47,252 nt of DNA from Planctomycetota bacterium (GTDB lineage Bacteria > Planctomycetota > SZUA-567 > H5-PLA8), in NCBI GenBank assembly GCA_016200135.1, contig JACQFI010000085.1, forward strand, positions 1-47,252, read 5' to 3'. The position numbers were made by a program, and so were the translations under genes. The notes under the pieces are model-generated. The model saw only the letters and a program-made list of their open reading frames with translations, searched no databases and had not been told where the DNA came from. Positions 23,679 through 31,447 of the stretch are shown piece after piece. Position 1 is the first letter of the stretch. Each line of letters opens with the position of its first letter.

Positions 23679-25172
23679 ATGGGAGAGCGCACCTCAGTGT
23701 TAGAACCACACGGCACGGCCAAAGCGCCGGACTCACAGTCTGATGGCGTCGAGCAACTCACCGACGAGGCACTGGCAGACCTGTACTTTCAAGAGCGGCG
23801 TTCCCAGGACTTGGAAGCCTTGATCCAGCGCAACCAGGTTTTTGCGTACCGTGTAGCCGTGGGCGTTTGCGGGAATTCGGCCTTGGCGGAGGAGGCCGTT
23901 CAGGATGCCTTCCTCCATTTAATACAGCAGGCCAAGGGTTTCAGGGATCAGGGAGGAGCGTCCTTTCGAGGTTGGCTGTACCGGTGGGTCGTAAACGCGG
24001 CCTCGGTCAGCCGGCGGACTGAGCACCGGATTCGAAAGCGGGAGCAATTCATGCGGTATGGCAATCATGAACCCAAAGGCGAAGCGATTGAGTCAGGCGG
24101 AGTGGAAACGTCTGGCGAAGAGAAGCACGAGGCCCTCGAAAACTTGCGCCAAGCTTTGTGCGGTCTGTCTCGAGACCTGCGCATGCCGCTTATCCTGCAT
24201 TTCCAGGAAGGCCTCTCTCAGTCCGACGTGGGGCGCATGATGGGCGTGAGCCAGCCTCAAGTTTCCCGGCGAATCAATGAGGGACTGGAGGCTCTGCGGA
24301 GGCAGTTGGCGGTTGGGAGCGTGGGCGCTTCCATGATCGTGTTGCCTGATTTACTTCTGCAGAAGAGTTTGTTGGATGTGCCTTCAGCATTCGGAGAGAA
24401 CCTGCTCCAGGTCTGCGGGCACCAGGCGCGGAACGCTGCCCTTAAAGTTTCTCGAAGGCTTTCCTCAAAGGTCACCGCTTCGTCGGCGTATAAAGGCGCC
24501 TGGGTCATCGCTGGAATCGCGTGCGTGGCGGCAGCCCTTACGGCCATTGCGTGGCTCTTCCAGTCCAAGCAGCAGGTGGAAACGAACGCAAAGCCTTTGC
24601 CGCCCGCGGCCACACCTGCTCCTAGCGCAGCGCCTCTTTCCGCACCAGCCGCGCCGACTTTGGACCGCATGTGGGACTTTTCGCAGGGCCCCGATAACGA
24701 CCTTACCCCTGTCTACGGTTCCTGGATCTGGAGCCGCCTTGACCCCACGAGGGCCGGCATGGTTGCTCCCAAGGACGACAGCGTCAACATTGTCCTTCCG
24801 GTCAAAATACCTGCTTCACCACTGCTCATCACCATCCGGACCAAGTTGAATGAGTTGAATGTGACCGCAAAGGCCGGAGCGTGCTGGGCAGAACCCAACG
24901 GCACAATTCCGAATCGTGCGCATTACAGGCGATCGCTGACCCCCACGCCGCAGCGCATCCCGGTCCATGTGCATGTGATCTACCTGTTGGAAGGGTACGG
25001 CATAGAACTCCAACCGGACGGAAACGTGGGCGCCATTCGCGAGTTTGCCAGCCTTATCCGGCCGACCAGATCAGCGTCTATTTCAAGAACAGAATCGTAT
25101 TCGATATCAGAGTCAAGACCGTGCGGCTTGAAGAAGTCCCTTCGGAATTCCGCGATCCGGCCGCGCTCCTGA
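23679..25172 (+). CDS. ECF-type sigma factor with membrane anchor and ectodomain (frameshift near 25058)
   Basis: The frame encodes 497 residues. Sigma region 2 lies at about 45-125 (NSALAEEAVQDAFLHLIQQA, FRGWLYRWVVNAASV) and region 4 at about 165-215 (LILHFQEGLSQSDVGRMMGV, VSRRINEGLEALRRQL). One transmembrane helix follows at about 270-293, then a Pro/Ala linker, then a concanavalin-like domain from about 330 (WDFSQGPDNDLTPVYGSWIW). Planctomycetes often fuse such ectodomains to sigma factors. The last 35 residues look wrong. In the +2 frame the sequence continues as ADQISVYFKNRIVFDIRVKT up to the stop at 25256-25258. One extra C near 25058 (atccgg to atcccgg) would restore a 525-residue protein. 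So it is either a real frameshift or a sequencing error. Confidence 0.8.
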   Translation: MGERTSVLEPHGTAKAPDSQSDGVEQLTDEALADLYFQERRSQDLEALIQRNQVFAYRVAVGVCGNSALAEEAVQDAFLHLIQQAKGFRDQGGASFRGWLYRWVVNAASVSRRTEHRIRKREQFMRYGNHEPKGEAIESGGVETSGEEKHEALENLRQALCGLSRDLRMPLILHFQEGLSQSDVGRMMGVSQPQVSRRINEGLEALRRQLAVGSVGASMIVLPDLLLQKSLLDVPSAFGENLLQVCGHQARNAALKVSRRLSSKVTASSAYKGAWVIAGIACVAAALTAIAWLFQSKQQVETNAKPLPPAATPAPSAAPLSAPAAPTLDRMWDFSQGPDNDLTPVYGSWIWSRLDPTRAGMVAPKDDSVNIVLPVKIPASPLLITIRTKLNELNVTAKAGACWAEPNGTIPNRAHYRRSLTPTPQRIPVHVHVIYLLEGYGIELQPDGNVGAIREFASLIRPTRSASISRTESYSISESRPCGLKKSLRNSAIRPRS

Positions 25173-25258
25173 AACGGCAAGACCCGAGCGAGTGGATGAT
25201 CAGCGATACGTTGAGCGGTTCCTCCGAAGAAACCGGAAAGACGCGCGGGGCGCCGTAA
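25056..25258 (+). pseudogene. Displaced C-terminal end of the sigma-factor ectodomain
   Basis: The +2 frame from about 25058 to 25258 encodes a plausible tail (ISVYFKNRIVFDIRVKTVRL, then EEVPSEFRDPAALLKRQD) that fits the end of a concanavalin-like domain. The in-frame tail of the upstream frame is Ser/Arg-rich and does not. One missing base at 25056-25061 explains both. There is no clear slippery site, so programmed shifting is not favoured. Confidence 0.55.
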
Positions 25259-25297
25259 CGCCGCAAAGCGCGAAAACGCACATGAAAGGCGCACACC

Positions 25298-26032
25298 ATG
25301 TCCGCTATGGCAAGCCTGGAGCAGGTACCCGTGCTGCAAACGACGGGTTCAATTCGACGCCCAAGCGCGCTTTCGCAATCCCTCCGCGCCATTGCGCGGG
25401 ATGAAGCGCACGGGCTGCGCCTAGCGGGTCGCTCAGCGGGCCTCATCGTTCGTCCTGTTCGGAACGCCGAAGAAATGGACGAGGTCTACCGGCTAACGCA
25501 TGACGCCTACGTGGGGCGCGGGTACAACCCGCCGCAACCAGACGGCCGGTTAGTGCACTACCCGCACCTGGATGCGATTCCGGAGACGACGGTACTTATA
25601 GCCGTCGAGAATGGCCGAATACTTGGGACCAACTCCATTACGCTCGACGGACCCCTTGGCCTTAGCGTGGATGGTGATTTCAAACCCGAATGCGACGCCA
25701 TTCGAAAGGAGCGCCGTCCGTTGGCCACAAGTTGGCGGATCGCAACGCGTGAAGATCTGCGCAGCGAGACCCGTGTGGTCATGGGCCTGATTCAAGAGAC
25801 CGTGCGGTGTGGCATCAGCGCGGGGGTTCTTACCTGCATGTTTACGTTCAACCCGCGCCACGAGCGAATTTACAAAAAATTGCTAAACCTGGAGACGGTG
25901 GCCCAGTGTGCCGAAACCAAGGGCCTCAAGAATGCACCCGCGATACTCATGCGCCTGGATCTCGAAAACTGCCCTCAGCGATGGCTCGACACGCCCGAAC
26001 TGCGCGCCAGGCAATGGCAAATTCTCAACTGA
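25298..26032 (+). CDS. FeeM-like N-acyl amino acid synthase (GNAT/AHL-synthase fold)
   Basis: The 244-residue protein matches the FeeM/autoinducer-synthase-like acyltransferase group in the GNAT superfamily. Residues about 50-110 (IVRPVRNAEEMDEVYRLTHD, AYVGRGYNPP, TVLIAVENGRILGTNSITL) and the central RIATREDLRSETRVVMGLI are typical. Such proteins take an acyl group from acyl-ACP and put it on an amino acid or homoserine lactone. It starts about 40 nt after the sigma-factor gene and may share its transcript. Either ATG 25298 or 25307 could start it; aaagg lies upstream. No signal peptide. The acyl acceptor is unknown. Confidence 0.75.
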   Translation: MSAMASLEQVPVLQTTGSIRRPSALSQSLRAIARDEAHGLRLAGRSAGLIVRPVRNAEEMDEVYRLTHDAYVGRGYNPPQPDGRLVHYPHLDAIPETTVLIAVENGRILGTNSITLDGPLGLSVDGDFKPECDAIRKERRPLATSWRIATREDLRSETRVVMGLIQETVRCGISAGVLTCMFTFNPRHERIYKKLLNLETVAQCAETKGLKNAPAILMRLDLENCPQRWLDTPELRARQWQILN

Positions 26033-26043
26033 GCCACGAGCCC

Positions 26044-26928
26044 TTACTTTGCTGCTTTGCGCGACGCGACGCGGGAGCGATATGCGACGGGGCTCATGCG
26101 GAAGTGCCGCCGGAACTGGCGGCTGAAATAGAACGGCGAGGCAAACCCCGTTGCGTAGGCGATCTCTTTCACACTCTTTTCCGAAGCCTGTAGCAGCACC
26201 GCGCCGCGGCGCAGGCGCAGTTTCAGCAGGTACGCGATCACGCTCTCGCCGGTCTCCGCCTTAAAACGGTGCGTCAGCCGCGTGGCCGAGAGCCGCGCGA
26301 CGCGTCCCAGCGAGGCGAGGGTATGCCGCGCGGCCAAGTCGCCGCTGAGATGGTCCACCACGCGCCGGACGGGTTCGCTGAGCGCCGGATGGCGCGCGTC
26401 CTGCTTGCGCTCGCGCGCGACGAGATACAGGGCTTCTTCAAGGCTGGAGAACGCCAATTCCTGCGCGTGCAGCAGGTCGGACGATTGTGAGTAGGCGACG
26501 CAGCGGCGCAGCGCATCGCTGATCGGCCTGCGCTTCTTCGCCGATTCGAACCGGTACTTGAAGAGCCCTTTGCCCGCGCGCGGCAGCTTGAGCGCATCGA
26601 GCCATTCCGGGCGCGGATTGAAGTGCACCCACAGGCAGTCCCACGCGCCGGGAAAGATCGGCGCGTAATGCATGTAGCTGTTGGGTTCCGCCAGCACCAC
26701 GTCGCCCGCGGCGACCTCAAAATACACTCCGGGCTGTTTGTAGAAGGCGCGGCCGCCCAGGACGAGCACCAGCAACCAGTCGCGTGTGCCTTCCGGCCGC
26801 AGGACCTCGCGCCGGTAGCAGCGCGTGAGGTGGCCGGCCATCAGCAGGCCCGGAGGCGGACCCGGCGAGCGGTCGGTAATGTAGCCTTCCTCTTTTTTCG
26901 CGACCGGATGGTGCATGGGTCTAGCCAT
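26044..26928 (-). CDS. AraC-family transcriptional regulator
   Basis: The 294-residue protein has an N-terminal cupin-like sensing domain (about 20-140; YFEVAAGDVVLAEPNSYMHY) and a C-terminal double HTH (about 190-290; LASLGRVARLSATRLTHRFK, SVKEIAYATGFASPFYFSRQ). This is typical of AraC regulators that sense sugars. The start at 26928 has no good spacing to its aggggg-type site, and ATG 26916 is also possible. A 17-bp motif overlaps the start of the gene (26901-26918). That motif recurs three more times before the two PQQ genes on the plus strand, so the protein is the likely binder and may control itself. Confidence 0.88.
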   Translation of the reverse strand: MARPMHHPVAKKEEGYITDRSPGPPPGLLMAGHLTRCYRREVLRPEGTRDWLLVLVLGGRAFYKQPGVYFEVAAGDVVLAEPNSYMHYAPIFPGAWDCLWVHFNPRPEWLDALKLPRAGKGLFKYRFESAKKRRPISDALRRCVAYSQSSDLLHAQELAFSSLEEALYLVARERKQDARHPALSEPVRRVVDHLSGDLAARHTLASLGRVARLSATRLTHRFKAETGESVIAYLLKLRLRRGAVLLQASEKSVKEIAYATGFASPFYFSRQFRRHFRMSPVAYRSRVASRKAAK

Positions 26929-26965
26929 CCCCTAGAGGCATACCAGGCGACCGAATAGTGTATAG
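26901..26965. promoter_or_regulatory. Paired 17-bp motif before the first PQQ gene
   Basis: cgaccggatggtgcatg starts at 26901 and cgaccgaatagtgtata starts at 26948, a 47-bp step. The second copy starts 67 nt before the ATG at 27015. The first lies within the 5' end of the AraC gene. A pair with the same step occurs at 28396/28443. They are likely operators of the adjacent AraC protein. Confidence 0.65.
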
Positions 26966-27014
26966 AGTAACACGTCTGGGCTAGACTGGTAGAGGCATGA
27001 GGGAGGCGTGGCAG

Positions 27015-28379
27015 ATGACTCTATCGCTGAGATTCGATGTGGGATGCACGCACGTGGCTTCGATTCTGGGAATCCTATGGGCGCTGCTCCTGCTGAGCGC
27101 CCCGCTCTCTGCCGCCGAGATCGGCGTGGCGCACGACTGGCCCGTCTGGCGCGGGCCCGACCGGAACAGCAGCAGCACCGAACGCTTCGGTAAGGACTGG
27201 ACCTGCAAGTGGCCGGCGGAAGGCCCGAAGAGACTCTGGACCGCCGAGATCGGCCCGGGCTACGCGTGCCTCGCCATCGTGGGCAAGCGCGGCTACACGC
27301 TGGGCTTTGGCGGCAAAAACGCCGCAGGCTGGTGCGACCGGCTTTACGCCCTCGATCTCGACACCGGCGCCATCCTCTGGAAGACCGAACTTCCCGCCAC
27401 GCAGGCCGCCAACAAGGGCTACGAGACCGCGACGTATCCGTCGCCGGTGACCGACGGAAAGCTCGTCTTCGCGCCCACCAATTGCGGCGGGCTTTCGGCG
27501 CACGATGCCGAGACCGGCAAGCTCGTCTGGAGCGCGGACCTCACCGCGGAAGGCGCGCAGAGCGCCTCCTATGGCTTCGGCTCCGCGCCGCTGCTCTACA
27601 AGAATGCCGTCATCACCAGCTACGGCATGGCCTTCGACAAGACCACGGGCAAGCTGCTCTGGAAGTCGGAGGACGCCCGCTCGCAGCGCTATGCCGCGCC
27701 GGTGCCGTGCCGCATCGACGGCCAGCCCGGCGTGATGATCGCCGGCCAGGCGCAAGGGGCCAAGGGCCCGGTCTTCACGCTCTTCGGGCTGAACATCGAG
27801 ACCGGCAAGACGCTCTGGAACTGCCCGTTCGACAAGTGGCCGCTCAGCTATCCCAACGGCATCGGCGATCCGATCCCGCTGAGCGACACGGAAGCGGTCT
27901 ATCTCTGCTCCTCCGGCGCGGGGCGCGTGAAGTACGGCAACGGCAAAGCGACCCTCGCGCCGGAAAGCATAGCCTTCTCCAACTCCCACGTCTGCAATCC
28001 GGTGCTCTGGCAGAACCACCTGTACGGCTTCTCCTCCTACAACGGCGATCCGCCCACGGCCAAGGACATCGAGGCCTCGAATCTTCAGTGCGTGGACCTG
28101 GCAACCGGCAAACCGAAGTGGAGAAAGAACAACTTCATCGGCACGCTCTCCCTCGCCGACGGCAAACTTCTCATTCTGACGGGCGCAGGGGAATTCGTGG
28201 TCGCCGAGGCCTCGCCGGACGAGTTCAAGGAAATCGCGCGCGCGCAGGTGCTCACGCCCGGCAACGCCAACCGCGACGGCTGCTGGACCATTCCCATCCT
28301 CTGCGGCGGCCGGATTTACTGCCGCAGCATCGAGAAGGGCAAGAGCCGCATCGTCTGCCTGGACGTGAGCGGCAAGTAG
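27015..28379 (+). CDS. Secreted PQQ-like beta-propeller protein
   Basis: The 454-residue protein starts at ATG 27015, because gggagg lies 8 nt upstream (27001-27006) and gives a clean signal peptide (SILGILWALLLLSAPLSAAE). The earlier ATG at 26997 lacks a site. The mature part opens DWPVWRGPDRN and carries blade motifs LDLDTGAILWKTELP, HDAETGKLVWSADL, FDKTTGKLLWKSED and LNIETGKTLWNCPF. This is a PQQ-propeller of the planctomycete type, probably periplasmic or at the cell surface. It is one of two tandem paralogues, each preceded by a pair of the 17-bp motif. Ligand and enzymatic role are unknown. Confidence 0.85.
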   Translation: MTLSLRFDVGCTHVASILGILWALLLLSAPLSAAEIGVAHDWPVWRGPDRNSSSTERFGKDWTCKWPAEGPKRLWTAEIGPGYACLAIVGKRGYTLGFGGKNAAGWCDRLYALDLDTGAILWKTELPATQAANKGYETATYPSPVTDGKLVFAPTNCGGLSAHDAETGKLVWSADLTAEGAQSASYGFGSAPLLYKNAVITSYGMAFDKTTGKLLWKSEDARSQRYAAPVPCRIDGQPGVMIAGQAQGAKGPVFTLFGLNIETGKTLWNCPFDKWPLSYPNGIGDPIPLSDTEAVYLCSSGAGRVKYGNGKATLAPESIAFSNSHVCNPVLWQNHLYGFSSYNGDPPTAKDIEASNLQCVDLATGKPKWRKNNFIGTLSLADGKLLILTGAGEFVVAEASPDEFKEIARAQVLTPGNANRDGCWTIPILCGGRIYCRSIEKGKSRIVCLDVSGK

Positions 28380-28395
28380 CCGGCCCCGCTTCTTT

Positions 28396-28460
28396 CGACC
28401 GGGTAGTGCATGCGAGAAGCCGGAAACCATAGGGCGTCGATTCAACCGGATGGTGTATGT
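28396..28460. promoter_or_regulatory. Paired 17-bp motif before the second PQQ gene
   Basis: cgaccgggtagtgcatg starts at 28396 and caaccggatggtgtatg starts at 28443, again exactly 47 bp apart. The second copy is 63 nt before the ATG at 28506. The consensus over the four copies is CRACCGRRTRGTGYATR. The sequence between the copies has diverged much more than the motif itself. Confidence 0.65.
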
Positions 28461-28505
28461 CGCAAGGTACGTGCGAACTGATCGGCCCACCCTAGGAGAC
28501 AGCGC

Positions 28506-29807
28506 ATGAACGGGAACCGGATATGCGGAGGCGCGGCCTGGATGCTTGCGGGAATGCTAGCGTGCTCCCTCTGCGACGCCTCCGACTGGCCGCAGTGGCG
28601 CGGCCCCAACCGCGACGGCACGTCACCCGAGAAGGACTGGTCCGCCAACTGGCCCAAGGAAGGCCCGAAGCAGCTCTGGAAGGCCAACGTCGTCATCGGC
28701 TGCTCGTCCGTGGCCGTGTGCAACGGGCGCGTCTTCACGATGGGGAACATCAAGGAATCGCTGCCCGTCGACGCGAACGCGGAGAAGTCCGCCGCGCCCG
28801 CCGAGGCCAAGACGGGCGCGCCCGCGGCCGATCCGAAGAAACCGGATGCCGCGAAGCCGGCGTTTCTCGAGAAGGACGTGGTCTGGTGCCTGAACGCGGA
28901 CACCGGCGAGGTGCTCTGGAAGTACGTGTACGATTGCCCCTGCGCGGCCACGGGCTTTGAAGGCGGACCGTGTTCGACGCCGTGCGTAGACGGAGAAAAT
29001 GTGTACGCCCAGGGCAAGACGGGCGTCGTCTTCTGCTTCGAGGCCAAGACGGGAAAGATCGTCTGGCAGCATACGCCCGCCAAGCTCGGCAATACGATCT
29101 GGGGTGGCGTCGCGGCCTCGCCGCTGGTGCTGGGCAATCTGGTCATCTGCGGGAACGAGGCCTTTGAGAAGGCCACCGGCAAGTCCGTGTGGCAAGTAAA
29201 GGGCGGCTGCCACTGGTCGAGCCCCGTGCCGACCACGAGCGGCGGCAAGCCGGCCATTGCATTCTTTGGAGGCAGCCTCTCGCTGGTCGATGCCGCGGAC
29301 GGCAAAGAGCTGGCCGCGTTCGCCTGGGGCTCCGACCAGAACGTCGCCGACCCGATCCTCTTCGACGACAAGGTCTTCATCTCTTCCCGGCGCTTAAAAA
29401 CCCCCGACGAACAGTGTGCGCTCCTCAAGCTGGGCTCCGGTCAACCGGAAGTCGTGTGGAAGAACGGCAAACTGCCCTCGTATTTCCAGGTTCGCGTGAA
29501 GGTGGGCGACTGCGTCTACGGCTGCGACGAGACCGCGCTTAAATGCGTGAACCTCGCGACGGGCGAGTTGAAGTGGGAACAGAAGGGCATCACGCGCGGC
29601 CAGCCCATCGCTTCCGATGGCAAACTGATCGTCTCGTTGAGCGGCGCGCTGCTGGTGGCCGAGGCGTCGCCCGCGGGTTTCAAGCAGCTCGCGCGCGCGC
29701 CGTTCTCGGTCGGCGGAACGCCGGTGCCTCCGGCGCTCACCAACGGCAAGCTCTACTGCCGCGCCGCGAAGGGCGACCTGGTCTGCCTGGACGTAAGCGG
29801 TAAGTAA
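28506..29807 (+). CDS. Secreted PQQ-like beta-propeller protein
   Basis: The 433-residue protein has a signal peptide (GAAWMLAGMLACSLCDAS), then DWPQWRGPNRDGTS and the run WPKEGPKQLWKAN, as in the paralogue upstream. Blade motifs are LNADTGEVLWKYVY, FEAKTGKIVWQHTP, FEKATGKSVWQVKG and VNLATGELKWEQKG. Cys24 or the DAS site could be the processing point. An inserted Ala/Lys/Pro-rich loop lies at about 90-120. The start is supported by aggag, 7 nt before ATG. It ends 12 nt from the convergent SpoIID-type gene. Confidence 0.86.
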   Translation: MNGNRICGGAAWMLAGMLACSLCDASDWPQWRGPNRDGTSPEKDWSANWPKEGPKQLWKANVVIGCSSVAVCNGRVFTMGNIKESLPVDANAEKSAAPAEAKTGAPAADPKKPDAAKPAFLEKDVVWCLNADTGEVLWKYVYDCPCAATGFEGGPCSTPCVDGENVYAQGKTGVVFCFEAKTGKIVWQHTPAKLGNTIWGGVAASPLVLGNLVICGNEAFEKATGKSVWQVKGGCHWSSPVPTTSGGKPAIAFFGGSLSLVDAADGKELAAFAWGSDQNVADPILFDDKVFISSRRLKTPDEQCALLKLGSGQPEVVWKNGKLPSYFQVRVKVGDCVYGCDETALKCVNLATGELKWEQKGITRGQPIASDGKLIVSLSGALLVAEASPAGFKQLARAPFSVGGTPVPPALTNGKLYCRAAKGDLVCLDVSGK

Positions 29808-29819
29808 TCTGAACGAATG

Positions 29820-31124
29820 CTAACGCGAGGCCGTAATGCGCTCGCCGTAGACTTTGGTGAGTTCCCCGCCGGGATAGTAGAAGCCGAGGATCTGCTCGCA
29901 GGTGTAGCCCTTCTCCGCCATGCCGTTGCTACCGTACTGGCACAATCCGACGCCGTGCCCAAAGCCGCGGCCATCGAACGCAAAGCCGGTGGGCGTCGCG
30001 GTCACTCGTTCGAGCAGCACTGATTTGAGCACGCCCGGGCCCACGGCGATGCGAAAGCGGTTCGCGCTCATGGTCAGCACGCCGCCACTGTGCCGGACGC
30101 GCACGCTTTCCGCGCGCGGGCTGGCCGCGCTTCCGCCGAGAAAATCGAGGCCCTGGATCGTGCCGATGGTTTGGCCCGCGAGGTCTGGGAACGCGCGCAG
30201 GCGTCTGCCGATCTCGTCCCGCGTGAGTTCCGCATGCCAGCGGTAGGAAGGACTCTGCGCGCAGAACGGGCAGGCCACGCCGTTCAGCGTGCCCACCGCC
30301 GGCGAGTCCGCGAAGACGCTTGTGCCGCGCGCGGTCGCGCCGCCGCAGGTGGAATGGAAGTATGCGGGGAAGATCCGCCCGCCGCTGGTCAGCACCAGGC
30401 CGCGGGTGCCGTTCACCGCCCGGTTCAGCACCACATTGTTGCGATTGCCGGGCTTGAAGACCTGGCTCATCACCGTGCTCTCAACGTCGCAGGCTTCGTT
30501 GGCGTGGATTTTCATCTGATAGAGCGCATAGGTGCGGCTGGTGATCGCCTGAGCCTTAAGCGCCTCCGCGCCCCAGCGGTCGTAAGGCACTTCACCCGCG
30601 AGCACGCCGACGAGGTACTCTTCGATGCCGACGTACGCGACCGCAGAAAGCGTATTGTTCCGCGCCGGATCGATAAAGAGGTCGGCCTTCTCGCCGAGTT
30701 CCACACCGTCGAGGCTCACGCGCCCGGCTTCTGCCGTCTTTGTAATGCGCATACTTCGCAAGAGCCCGAGGGACCTACCGTCCAGCGTCAGACCGCTCGG
30801 ACTCAGGCGCAGGACGGCCTCGTTTCTGTCTGCGATCTGCGCCAGGACCGACCCTGTTCCATTCTTGACCACAAGCGCGCCATCCGTCGCCGCGATACGA
30901 ACTTCCTGTGCGTCCCGAACCACGGCCACACGAACTTCAGGCGCACCAAGCACGGTTGCCGGCGGCGGCGGCGCTTGGACCTCCTGGATCTCGCGCGGCT
31001 TCTGTGCGACTTCTTTGCAGGAGAAAAGGCCAATCATGGCAAGCAGTAGCAACCCTAGAATCAGTCCTCGCCGGAGTGGTGTAGACAATAGGCGCTTCAG
31101 GGCCGTCCACCTTTGCTTTGCCAT
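29820..31124 (-). CDS. SpoIID/LytB-domain lipoprotein
   Basis: The 434-residue protein starts at ATG 31124, with aaagg about 8 nt upstream, and has an N-terminal helix (LILGLLLLAMIGLFSC) ending in a lipobox with Cys36. After a Pro-rich linker, the SpoIID/LytB domain spans about 170-430. It has YVGIEEYLVGVLAGEVPYDR, KAQAITSRTYALYQMK, FPAYFHSTCGGATA and GRGFGHGVGLCQYGSNGMAE. SpoIID is a lytic transglycosylase that acts on denuded peptidoglycan glycan strands; non-sporulating bacteria also carry such proteins. A promoter lies at 31192-31221. It is divergent from dnaG. Confidence 0.88.
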   Translation of the reverse strand: MAKQRWTALKRLLSTPLRRGLILGLLLLAMIGLFSCKEVAQKPREIQEVQAPPPPATVLGAPEVRVAVVRDAQEVRIAATDGALVVKNGTGSVLAQIADRNEAVLRLSPSGLTLDGRSLGLLRSMRITKTAEAGRVSLDGVELGEKADLFIDPARNNTLSAVAYVGIEEYLVGVLAGEVPYDRWGAEALKAQAITSRTYALYQMKIHANEACDVESTVMSQVFKPGNRNNVVLNRAVNGTRGLVLTSGGRIFPAYFHSTCGGATARGTSVFADSPAVGTLNGVACPFCAQSPSYRWHAELTRDEIGRRLRAFPDLAGQTIGTIQGLDFLGGSAASPRAESVRVRHSGGVLTMSANRFRIAVGPGVLKSVLLERVTATPTGFAFDGRGFGHGVGLCQYGSNGMAEKGYTCEQILGFYYPGGELTKVYGERITASR

Positions 31125-31447
31125 CTGAATCGCCTTTCGTGGAATGTTAGGTATCGATGCCTTCTGTAGAGGTATCGACATGGGTTTGTGCTTTATAAAG
31201 TTTTTTAGGTTAAGATGTTAAGCAGTGAAAAACAGGGTGCACCCGTCTTGACTTTACATACCATAGATGGTTAATTTAGGGTCTGACCTGTGCACACGTG
31301 CATCTTTTTACGTGAGCATTTGTGTGACACGCAAGGGTTTTGCCCGCAATAAGTTGTAGCTAGGCAATCAAATTGACCCAATGGTCTGGTGGGGACGCAA
31401 TCAGGTTCGTATTAGTAGGGTAGCTGTTCAAGGAGCATCGTACCCGC
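31125..31447. other. 323-nt AT-rich divergent spacer, SpoIID gene / dnaG
   Basis: The spacer holds the minus-strand promoter described above and a weaker plus-strand candidate (TTGACT at 31248-31253 and TTAATT at 31271-31276, 17 nt apart). A palindrome, gggtgcaccc, lies at 31235-31244 between them, and AAGGAG lies at 31430-31435 before dnaG. The palindrome sits where a shared regulator could bind. No gene is seen inside. Confidence 0.5.
31192..31221 (-). promoter_or_regulatory. Candidate sigma-70 promoter of the SpoIID-type gene
   Basis: On the minus strand, TTAACA (31221-31216) and TATAAA (31197-31192) are 18 nt apart. Transcription would start near 31185, about 60 nt before the ATG at 31124. 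This is a good match for a GC-rich genome. Confidence 0.5.
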
